A DNA stretch of 7,544 bases. It comes from JAWVZH01 sp033722295. GTDB lineage: Bacteria > Bacteroidota > Bacteroidia > Chitinophagales > Saprospiraceae. The position numbers and the translations under genes were made by a program. This document shows, piece after piece, positions 1 through 5,058 of the stretch. Within the stretch, counting starts at the first letter, position 1. Every line of letters starts with the position of its first letter. Where the stretch lies: the NCBI GenBank assembly GCA_033722295.1, contig JAWVZH010000133.1, positions 1-7,544 of the forward strand, written 5' to 3'. The notes beneath the pieces are model-generated. The model was not told the DNA's origin. It was given only the letters and a program-made list of their open reading frames with translations, and searched no databases.

Positions 1-600
1 ATGACCGGCAATATATTTTGTCGCAGAATGAGTGACCAAATCGGCACCCAGGTCAAGTGGATTCTGAAGATATGGTGTGGCAAAGGTGTTATCCACGCTA
101 ACGAGGATATTTTTTTCGTGAGCGATCTTACATATCTTTTCAATATCCACCACATTTAAAACAGGATTGGTAGGCGTTTCTACCCAGATGAGTTTTGTTT
201 TTTCCGAAATGTGCTCTCTGAGTGTCTCAGGATTATTCATATCGACGAATTTGGACTGGATACCCAATTGTGCGAATACCTTTGTCAAAATCCTGTAGGA
301 ACCACCATAGAGATCGTTGACCGATATGATCTCATCGCCTGATTCAAACATTTTTATGACGGCATCCATGGCAGCAAGTCCACTGGAATAGCAGAAACCG
401 TATTTGCCATTCTCAAGTGCAGCGAGATTGTTCTGCAAAACGGATCTCGTAGGGTTCTGCGTGCGTGCGTACTCAAAACCTTTATGTTTACCGGGTGAGC
501 TTTGCACAAAGGTGGAAGTCTGATAAATTGGCGTCATGATCGCGCCAGTTGCAGGATCCGGCTCAATGCCGGCGTGAATGACTTTGGTCCCGAATTTCAT
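1..600 (-). CDS. metB: Cystathionine gamma-synthase-like PLP enzyme (Cys/Met metabolism family), C-terminus beyond window
   Basis: This is a fold-type I, PLP-dependent enzyme of the Cys/Met metabolism family. Family members make or cleave cystathionine in the cytosol during methionine and cysteine metabolism. The window holds the first 200 residues; the family is usually about 380-400 long, so roughly half is missing past base 1. Visible landmarks are the N-terminal FGTKVIHAG, the YARTQNPTR segment (Y44, R46) that contacts the cofactor phosphate of the partner subunit, the SSGLAA cofactor loop (72-77), DLYGGSYR (96-103) with the PLP-stacking tyrosine Y98, ETPTNP (141-146), the aspartate D170 that binds the pyridine nitrogen, and SATKYIAGH (192-200) with Schiff-base lysine K195. 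The ATG at 598-600 fits the usual N-terminus. No Shine-Dalgarno sequence is seen, only an A-rich leader. The DLYGG motif favours cystathionine gamma-synthase, gamma-lyase or beta-lyase over methionine gamma-lyase, but the exact reaction cannot be fixed from this half. Confidence 0.9.
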   Translation of the reverse strand, partial: MKFGTKVIHAGIEPDPATGAIMTPIYQTSTFVQSSPGKHKGFEYARTQNPTRSVLQNNLAALENGKYGFCYSSGLAAMDAVIKMFESGDEIISVNDLYGGSYRILTKVFAQLGIQSKFVDMNNPETLREHISEKTKLIWVETPTNPVLNVVDIEKICKIAHEKNILVSVDNTFATPYLQNPLDLGADLVTHSATKYIAGH

Positions 601-686
601 GTGGTTGTCTTTTATTAATATGAGAACGGTGAAGGCGGGGAAGTGTTGGCGGATTGGAATATTTGACCATAGAAGGTTCGAATATT

Positions 687-699
687 CTCAGTTCCTGAG
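687..699. repeat. Short inverted repeat in the gap between psiE and the PLP enzyme gene
   Basis: CTCAG, a 3-base loop and CTGAG form a small perfect hairpin in the 181-base gap 601-781. No T-run follows on either strand, so it is not a convincing terminator. Two short palindromes (GAATATTC at 680-687 and CCGATCGG at 745-752) lie in the same gap. No promoter consensus was found there. Confidence 0.25.
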
Positions 700-781
700 T
701 TAAAGTTCCCGAAAGATCCAGTACTGAGCGAATTCTAGGATAGTCCGATCGGGGATACTTCAGATAACGATTGCTCAGGTA

Positions 782-1243
782 TTATTCCTTTGTGTCTATA
801 GTCCTTTTGATATTAATGAGATAATAAAAAACACCCAGAGATATCATTAAGCCACCGAGTACGATAACTGAAAGAGGATCAGCGTGGTCATAATCATAGA
901 TGATGAGCTTTCGTGCGATGGCCAGGGCCGTGATCAAGATGACATCATTGATCAGTAATCGTATCCTGTGGGTGTGCAATACTTTGATGATCGAGCTCAT
1001 AAACTCCAAACTGATCAAGAGCGTCAGTATCTTTCCAAAGACCAGTTGATAGTCATTGAATGTGATCTCCTTCGGGTCAAAGAAGTCCAGAGCGAAAAGG
1101 GTATATATATTCTCAAGGACACGCACCACACCAATAATAATGATGATAGCGATGATCGCAACCATTACTACCGTCAGGACCTGCTCGAATTTGACAAATA
1201 TCCTGGAGAATCCGTCGAAAAAATCATTTTTGCCTCGGCTCAT
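782..1243 (-). CDS. psiE: PsiE-family integral membrane protein
   Basis: A 153-residue inner-membrane protein resembling the phosphate-starvation-inducible PsiE family, whose molecular function is not established. Four hydrophobic helices are visible, at about 22-43, 68-87, 96-115 and 123-143. Family-like features are the acidic residue inside helix 2 (LLISLEF, E80), the segment HTHRIRLL leading into helix 3, the AIARKLIIYD stretch (108-117), and the DPLSVIVLGGL...LGVFYYLI pattern of helix 4. Length matches the family (about 130-160). The start at 1241-1243 gives a charged cytoplasmic N-terminus (MSRGKNDFF). No Shine-Dalgarno sequence precedes it. It stands alone, with 154 bases separating it from the transketolase gene upstream and 181 bases from the PLP enzyme gene downstream. 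No Pho box was recognised, so phosphate regulation should not be assumed from the name. Confidence 0.78.
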   Translation of the reverse strand: MSRGKNDFFDGFSRIFVKFEQVLTVVMVAIIAIIIIIGVVRVLENIYTLFALDFFDPKEITFNDYQLVFGKILTLLISLEFMSSIIKVLHTHRIRLLINDVILITALAIARKLIIYDYDHADPLSVIVLGGLMISLGVFYYLINIKRTIDTKE

Positions 1244-1346
1244 GATATTTAGATTTGATCACTACCAAATTACTCAAATCCGACGTTTGGATTACTAATT
1301 TTTTATGCAGCACCACTTGCTTATTCGATCGCGGGGAAATTGCGAG

Positions 1347-1364
1347 ACTCCTATTGGCTGGAGT
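1347..1364. repeat. Short inverted repeat in the gap between transketolase and psiE
   Basis: ACTCC and GGAGT flank an 8-base loop in the 154-base gap 1244-1397. It could be a weak hairpin at the end of the transketolase transcript, but no T-run follows on the minus strand, so a terminator call is not supported. Nothing else gene-like is visible in this gap. Confidence 0.2.
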
Positions 1365-1397
1365 GTAGTATAAGTTCAGTGAGGGTTCTTTAAGGTA

Positions 1398-2363
1398 TTA
1401 TGTCCTACGTTGGACTGCCTTTTTAATTGCGTCGACTACGTGCTTTACTCCCAACCCATATTTTTCCAACAGATCCAGTGGCTTGCCACTTTCGCCAAAA
1501 TGATCATTGACGGCGACGAATTCCATGGGTGTCGGTCTTTTCTCTACGAGAACATGGGCGATAGCATCACCAAGGCCACCATTGAGTTGATGTTCCTCGG
1601 CAGTGACAGCGCAGCCTGTTTTTTCTACACTTGCCAGAATTGCCTCTTCATCAAGTGGTTTTATCGTATGAATATTGATGATCTCGACATCAATACCTTC
1701 TTTTTCGAGTTCCTGGGCGGCTTGTACGGACTGCCATACCATATGACCGGTGGCGAATAGGGAGACATCATCCCCGTCTCGAATGGTCAATGCCTTGCCG
1801 ATCTCCAACTTTTGACTTTCTGGAATAAAAACAGGCCATCCTGGTCGGCCAAAGCGAAGGTACACTGGGCCCTCATGTTGTGCAATGGCTATCGTTGCTA
1901 ATTTTGTCTGGTTATAATCACAAGGGTTGATCACGGTCATATTGGGTAACATGCGCATCATTCCCATATCTTCAAGGATCTGGTGAGTGGCGCCATCCTC
2001 ACCTAGTGTCAAACCTGCATGACTGGCACATATCTTCACAGTCTTCTCTGAATATGCAATGGACTGGCGTATCTGGTCATAGACCCTGCCCGTGGAGAAG
2101 TTGGCAAACGTACCCGTATAGGGAATCTTGCCCCCAGTGGCCAGACCGGCGGCGATGCCCATCATATTGGCTTCAGCCACACCGCACTGAAAAAATCGGT
2201 TGGGGAAGTCTTCGATAAATTTGTTCATCTTCAATGATCCCGACAGGTCAGCGCAAAGCGCAACGACATTGTCATTTTGATGTCCGATCTCATGCAATCC
2301 GGCGCCAAAACCATCACGCGTGGCCTTTTTTTCGCCGGTAATATCAATGTGCCATTTACTCAT
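1398..2363 (-). CDS. Transketolase, C-terminal subunit (pyrimidine-binding and C domains)
   Basis: Second half of a split transketolase, which moves two-carbon ketol units between sugar phosphates in the non-oxidative pentose phosphate pathway. At 321 residues it covers the PYR domain and the C-terminal transketolase domain that form one protein of about 650 residues in enterobacteria. The catalytic glutamate that activates thiamine diphosphate lies in GVAEANM (E64). Also visible are GKIPYTGTFANF (78-89), the GEDGATHQ segment with H127, and the phosphate-binding PVYLRFGRP (166-174). The C-terminal domain starts near residue 190 and includes a Rossmann-like stretch, EGIDVEIINIHTIKPLD. The start codon overlaps the stop of the N-terminal subunit by one base (TGATG), so the two are very likely translated together and form one enzyme. 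An AGGAG sits 7 bases before the ATG. A dehydrogenase E1 beta or DXP synthase is less likely, given the motif set and the partner gene. Confidence 0.95.
   Translation of the reverse strand: MSKWHIDITGEKKATRDGFGAGLHEIGHQNDNVVALCADLSGSLKMNKFIEDFPNRFFQCGVAEANMMGIAAGLATGGKIPYTGTFANFSTGRVYDQIRQSIAYSEKTVKICASHAGLTLGEDGATHQILEDMGMMRMLPNMTVINPCDYNQTKLATIAIAQHEGPVYLRFGRPGWPVFIPESQKLEIGKALTIRDGDDVSLFATGHMVWQSVQAAQELEKEGIDVEIINIHTIKPLDEEAILASVEKTGCAVTAEEHQLNGGLGDAIAHVLVEKRPTPMEFVAVNDHFGESGKPLDLLEKYGLGVKHVVDAIKKAVQRRT
1821..1836. repeat. 16-bp direct repeat, copy inside transketolase C-subunit gene
   Basis: TGGAATAAAAACAGGC occurs here within the codons for PVFIPE, and again exactly at 3210-3225, where it makes up the T-tract and first arm of the HU terminator. 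An exact 16-base match in a window this small is unlikely by chance under even base use, but the A-rich core weakens that argument. Confidence 0.5.
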
Positions 2364-3205
2364 CAGTAATCTCCTAAGGTTTCTTCTAATTGTGATAAAG
2401 CGCGCTCCGTCAGCTCCTCATTCGGAGCTTTGCCATGCCATTCGTGTGTGCCTTCCATATAATCTACACCCTTACCCATAACGGTCTTCATCAGGATGAC
2501 CGTAGGTTTTCCGCCGCCTTTGTTCTGTCTGGCCTGGTCTATCTTTTCAAAAATATCATCATAATCATGTCCGTCCATATGTAGGACGTACCATCCGAAG
2601 GCCTTCCATTTGGCTTCCAGATCACCGAGTGACATGATCTTTTCATTCGGCCCGTCGATCTGTTGACCATTCCAGTCTATTATACCAATAAGATTATCGA
2701 CCTTATGATGGGGCGCAAACATAGCTGCTTCCCATATCTGACCTTCCTGGATCTCACCATCACCCATTAGCACAAAAACATTACGTGGGTCATCATCCAG
2801 CCTTTTCGAAAGTGCCATGCCTATGGCTACGGAAAGTCCCTGGCCCAGAGAACCTGATGCTACTCGTATACCTGGCAAGCCTTCTTCGGTCGCAGGATGT
2901 CCTTGCAAACGAGAATCGATCTTGCGGAATGTGTTCAGTTCTTTGACAGGAAAATATCCTTTTCGGGCGAGTACGCTGTACCACACCGGAGAGATATGAC
3001 CGTTGGATAGGAAGAAAACGTCTTCTCCCTTGCCTTGCATCTGGAATTCATCCGCCTGTTTCAGGATCTCGAAGTACATGGCAACGAAGAATTCGGTGCA
3101 ACCCAGTGAGCCTCCGGGATGTCCGCTATTGACTGCGCTCACCTGACGGATAATATCCCGTCGCACCTGGCTGGCGATAGTTGTAAGTTGGTTGATGTCG
3201 GGCAT
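2363..3205 (-). CDS. Transketolase, N-terminal subunit (thiamine diphosphate-binding domain)
   Basis: First half of the split transketolase, 280 residues. It carries the domain that binds the diphosphate and metal ion of thiamine diphosphate. The signature runs from GDGEIQEGQIWEA (148-160) to the closing NGQ (179-181). Substrate- and cofactor-contacting histidines typical of transketolase are present: SGHPGGSLG (H29), SNGH (H70), GHP (H103) and EGTHEWHGKAP (H254, H257). VASGSLGQGLS (115-125) is another family hallmark. Together with the downstream C-terminal subunit it should reconstitute a full transketolase in the cytosol. The start at 3203-3205 gives MPDINQLTTIASQVRRDII, the usual N-terminus of this subunit, and there is no Shine-Dalgarno sequence. 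Unusually, the T-tract of the upstream HU terminator ends only five bases before this start codon, leaving very little room for a separate leader. Confidence 0.95.
   Translation of the reverse strand: MPDINQLTTIASQVRRDIIRQVSAVNSGHPGGSLGCTEFFVAMYFEILKQADEFQMQGKGEDVFFLSNGHISPVWYSVLARKGYFPVKELNTFRKIDSRLQGHPATEEGLPGIRVASGSLGQGLSVAIGMALSKRLDDDPRNVFVLMGDGEIQEGQIWEAAMFAPHHKVDNLIGIIDWNGQQIDGPNEKIMSLGDLEAKWKAFGWYVLHMDGHDYDDIFEKIDQARQNKGGGKPTVILMKTVMGKGVDYMEGTHEWHGKAPNEELTERALSQLEETLGDY
2371..2375 (-). promoter_or_regulatory. Shine-Dalgarno sequence for transketolase C-terminal subunit
   Basis: The minus strand reads AGGAG seven bases before the ATG at 2361-2363. It lies inside the last codons of the upstream subunit gene. 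It is the only clear Shine-Dalgarno sequence before any gene start in this window; the other starts have A/T-rich leaders, as is common in Bacteroidota. Together with the TGATG overlap it probably supports reinitiation and balanced production of the two subunits. Confidence 0.6.
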
Positions 3206-3209
3206 GTCT

Positions 3210-3225
3210 TGGAATAAAAACAGGC
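3210..3225. repeat. 16-bp direct repeat, copy in HU terminator
   Basis: Second exact copy of TGGAATAAAAACAGGC, the first being at 1821-1836. Here it is non-coding and is part of the terminator and the leader of the transketolase operon. Confidence 0.5.
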
Positions 3226-3247
3226 AACTCCGGAAGGGAGCTGCCTG
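3211..3247 (-). terminator. Intrinsic terminator after the HU gene
   Basis: On the minus strand an arm CAGGCAGCTCC (3247-3237) pairs with GGAGTTGCCTG (3231-3221) around a short CTTCC loop, and is followed by TTTTTATTCC (3220-3211). The one non-Watson-Crick position is a G-U wobble in minus-strand RNA but an A-C mismatch in plus-strand RNA, so the hairpin is oriented for minus-strand transcripts. It ends the HU transcript. Its tail stops five bases before the transketolase start codon, so it could also act as a leader hairpin or attenuator for that operon. Confidence 0.85.
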
Positions 3248-3282
3248 TGTTCGTTATCAAATTGTGATTCCTAATGAATGGA

Positions 3283-3555
3283 TTAGTTCACAGATTCTGA
3301 AAGCGCTTTTCCAGGCTTGAACTTCACAACATTCTTTGCAGGAATTTGGATTGTCTTACCTGTGGCCGGGTTTCTTCCTTCTCTAGCGGATCTTCTGTTT
3401 ACAGAAAATGTTCCAAAACCGATCAAACTGGCTTTGTCACCTTTCTTAAGACTTCCCTCTATACCATCGAAAACAGCGTTGACGGCATCTCCAGCCTGAG
3501 CTTTAGTGATTCCAGCTGCATCCGCAACGTGGTTGATCAAATCTCCTTTATTCAT
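3283..3555 (-). CDS. hup: HU-family histone-like DNA-binding protein
   Basis: A 90-residue nucleoid protein that bends and compacts DNA as a dimer with little sequence specificity. It has the complete HU fold: an N-terminal helical dimerisation part (MNKGDLINHVADAAGITKAQ...), the GFGTF turn (46-50), and the beta arm with GRNPATG (60-66), whose proline P63 is the intercalating residue in this family. It closes with the VKFKPGKALSESVN helix. The reading frame stays open upstream to an ATG at 3643-3645, but the family N-terminus and length demand the ATG at 3553-3555. The extra 30 residues would be hydrophobic and would cover the promoter. The gene has its own promoter (3591-3622) and its own terminator (3211-3247), so it is probably a monocistronic, well-expressed gene. 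Confidence 0.96.
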   Translation of the reverse strand: MNKGDLINHVADAAGITKAQAGDAVNAVFDGIEGSLKKGDKASLIGFGTFSVNRRSAREGRNPATGKTIQIPAKNVVKFKPGKALSESVN

Positions 3556-3590
3556 TTCAATAAGTTTTAATGTGTAAAAAACTATCGAAG

Positions 3591-3622
3591 CAAAAATAGA
3601 GGTAACATATGGTAAATACAAA
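3591..3622 (-). promoter_or_regulatory. Bacteroidota-type promoter of the HU gene
   Basis: The minus strand carries TTTG (3622-3619) and, after exactly 20 bases, TATTTTTG (3598-3591). These match the -33 and -7 elements (TTTG and TAnnTTTG) of the Bacteroidota primary sigma factor, with spacing as expected. Transcription should begin near 3585, giving a short A/T-rich leader of about 30 bases before the HU start at 3555. This is the only full match to that consensus I found in the non-coding stretches. Confidence 0.8.
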
Positions 3623-3633
3623 TAATATACAGC

Positions 3634-3654
3634 AAAAAGGCCCATTATATGGGC
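3634..3654 (-). terminator. Candidate intrinsic terminator, possibly for the opp operon transcript
   Basis: A perfect 6-bp inverted repeat, GCCCAT (3640-3645) and ATGGGC (3649-3654), with a 3-base loop, is followed on the minus strand by C and then TTTTT (3638-3634). It lies between the opp operon and the HU promoter, so it could stop transcripts that run about 280 bases past oppC, antisense to the lipoprotein gene. The stem is short, so a regulator-binding palindrome between the divergent HU and lipoprotein genes is an alternative. Confidence 0.4.
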
Positions 3655-3703
3655 ATTTCAGGCCGAAAAGGGGCATTTTTTTGCAACATATGTATATTGT
3701 GTC

Positions 3704-3713
3704 CGTTTAAACG
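3704..3713. repeat. 10-bp perfect palindrome just before the lipoprotein start codon
   Basis: CGTTTAAACG reads the same on both strands and ends seven bases before the ATG at 3721. It could be an operator half-site pair or could be chance. No second copy was noticed in the window. Confidence 0.3.
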
Positions 3714-3720
3714 TCATATT

Positions 3721-3930
3721 ATGAGTATAAAATCCATAAAGTTGAAATACCTCTATTTCCTTCCTTTCCTTGCCATATTCACCTTTTCTACCCTCTCTTG
3801 CGGCAGTAACAAGGAAGGATGCCCTGTCAATGACGATGCTCACGTCAAGACCAATCGTAGTGGTGAATTACCCACAGGCGGTGGCAACTCCAACCTCTTT
3901 TCCAAAAAGATGAGAAAGAAAATGAAGTGA
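3721..3930 (+). CDS. Small putative lipoprotein, function unknown
   Basis: A 69-residue protein and the only convincing plus-strand gene here. A basic N-terminus (MSIKSIKLKY) is followed by a hydrophobic stretch (11-24) and a loose lipobox TLSC with the candidate lipidated cysteine C27, so it is predicted to be an exported lipoprotein of about 43 mature residues. The mature part has a second cysteine (C34), a GCPVNDDAHVKTN stretch, a Gly-rich LPTGGG turn and a strongly basic tail (KKMRKKMK). An upstream in-frame ATG at 3649 would add 24 residues before the signal peptide and is disfavoured. I do not recognise a named family, though it has the look of short orphan lipoproteins in Bacteroidota. 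It converges on oppC, and the two stop codons are directly adjacent (TGATCA). It is divergent from HU. No consensus promoter was found. Confidence 0.72.
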   Translation: MSIKSIKLKYLYFLPFLAIFTFSTLSCGSNKEGCPVNDDAHVKTNRSGELPTGGGNSNLFSKKMRKKMK

Positions 3931-5058
3931 TCAGCGCTGTCTGAGATCCTCACCGATGGCATTAAGACTGACGATGGAAAGGAATATGGCAAGACCTGGA
4001 AATAGTGCCAGCCACCAGGCTTTGATATAGTTCCGAGATTCCGAAAGCATAGAGCCCCATGTTTGATGCTCCAATGCTACTCCGATGCCTAGAAAAGACA
4101 ACGCCGATTCGAGTAGGATGAAACCTGCAACGCTGAATACGACGATCACAAGAAGGGGGCCCGCAAGATTTGGAATGATATGATGACGTATGATGCGCCA
4201 GTTTGAAAAGCCCAAAGCTCTCGCGCTTTGTACGAAGGACTCATCTATGAGCCTTATAGTTTCATTTCGAGAAACCTGTCCGATCCTTACCCACCTGAGG
4301 AGACCCAAAACCAGGGCTGTCGCCGCAGCACTTTTGCTATCAAATGCGGCACTCACGGCCAGCAATATGATCAAACCGGGTAAACTTACCATCAACTCTA
4401 CAAGTCGCGTAAATAAGGTGTCCAGTGGCAATGGGTAAGCGCTTCTGGAGGATAATCTGTGATCACGATACCTAATGACCATGGCTGAGGCTATCGCCAG
4501 AATGACAGAGGCGAATTTTATCGATATATGGAGATATGTCCAGTAGAAAATGACATAAAGCAGAATTCCCGTCATAAGTCCGATCAGAACCCACGACCAT
4601 CCGTCCAGCCTGATCTTTCTGTTACCGAAAAAGCCGCTTAGTGTACCCAGAGGCAAGCCGATGATCAACGCGATAAAAACGGCGAGTAGGGCGGTAAGGA
4701 AACTCAATCTACAGCCGTAGACCATACCGGCAGCCACGTCCCGGCCTATTAGATCTGTACCGAGCCAGTGCCTGTTATCGTCCTCACTAATGGTGCCTGG
4801 TGGTGAATAGTTGGCGCTACTTAGGTCGATCTGATCAGAATCGAATCGGATCGGTGGATAGATCCCCCATTCCAGTTCTGATGATTTCCTGTGACCGGTA
4901 TCCCACATCCAGCTTACCCATTCACCTTTTTCGTCCCGTCCGATAATAGGTTCGTCATTAGCGATGAACTCTGAAAAAATGGCCATGAAGACCATCAGGC
5001 CTATTATGAAATAGGATATTTTGTTGAACCGCCATATACCTGTGGACCTCTTAACCAT
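3931..5058 (-). CDS. oppC: Peptide/nickel-type ABC transporter permease, OppC/DppC-like with internal insertion
   Basis: An inner-membrane permease subunit of an Opp/Dpp-type importer, 375 residues against about 300 for usual OppC. Helix 1 is at about 15-33. A periplasmic segment (34-100) leads to the family motif HWLGTDLIGRD (97-107), and the next helix is at 118-140. Residues 154-212 form an insertion with two further hydrophobic stretches (about 154-173 and 182-196) before the standard fold resumes at RLVELMVSLPGL (218-229). The EAA loop that contacts the ATPase is SARALGFSNWRIIRHHIIPN (278-297). ESALSFLGIG and WGSML are typical of the C-terminal part. The protein ends at NAIGEDLRQR, a little short of the usual tail. 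It overlaps oppB by 8 bases, so the two are co-translated and should pair in the membrane. No ATPase gene follows. Substrate is unknown; peptides are most likely for the family. Confidence 0.9.
   Translation of the reverse strand: MVKRSTGIWRFNKISYFIIGLMVFMAIFSEFIANDEPIIGRDEKGEWVSWMWDTGHRKSSELEWGIYPPIRFDSDQIDLSSANYSPPGTISEDDNRHWLGTDLIGRDVAAGMVYGCRLSFLTALLAVFIALIIGLPLGTLSGFFGNRKIRLDGWSWVLIGLMTGILLYVIFYWTYLHISIKFASVILAIASAMVIRYRDHRLSSRSAYPLPLDTLFTRLVELMVSLPGLIILLAVSAAFDSKSAAATALVLGLLRWVRIGQVSRNETIRLIDESFVQSARALGFSNWRIIRHHIIPNLAGPLLVIVVFSVAGFILLESALSFLGIGVALEHQTWGSMLSESRNYIKAWWLALFPGLAIFLSIVSLNAIGEDLRQR

Noticed and set aside
968..1298. Two plus-strand frames overlapping psiE
   Set aside because: Both are antisense to the PsiE-family gene, which has a coherent four-helix pattern and family motifs. 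Their translations are low-complexity shadows.
1347..1364. Inverted repeat as terminator of the transketolase operon
   Set aside because: The stem is 5 bp with an 8-base loop and is not followed by a T-run on the minus strand, so it is listed only as a weak repeat.
1410..1760. 116-codon open frame on the plus strand
   Set aside because: It is antisense to the transketolase C-terminal subunit, has no recognisable features, and is explained by the real gene on the other strand.
3556..3645. 30-residue N-terminal extension of HU from an ATG at 3643-3645
   Set aside because: HU proteins are about 90 residues and begin at MNKGDLI-like sequence. The extension would cover the full-consensus promoter at 3591-3622, so the ATG at 3553-3555 is preferred.
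3680..3700. Possible lipoprotein promoter from TTTG (3680-3683) and TATATTG (3693-3699)
   Set aside because: The spacing is about 9 bases instead of about 20, and the second box is an imperfect match, so no promoter is called.
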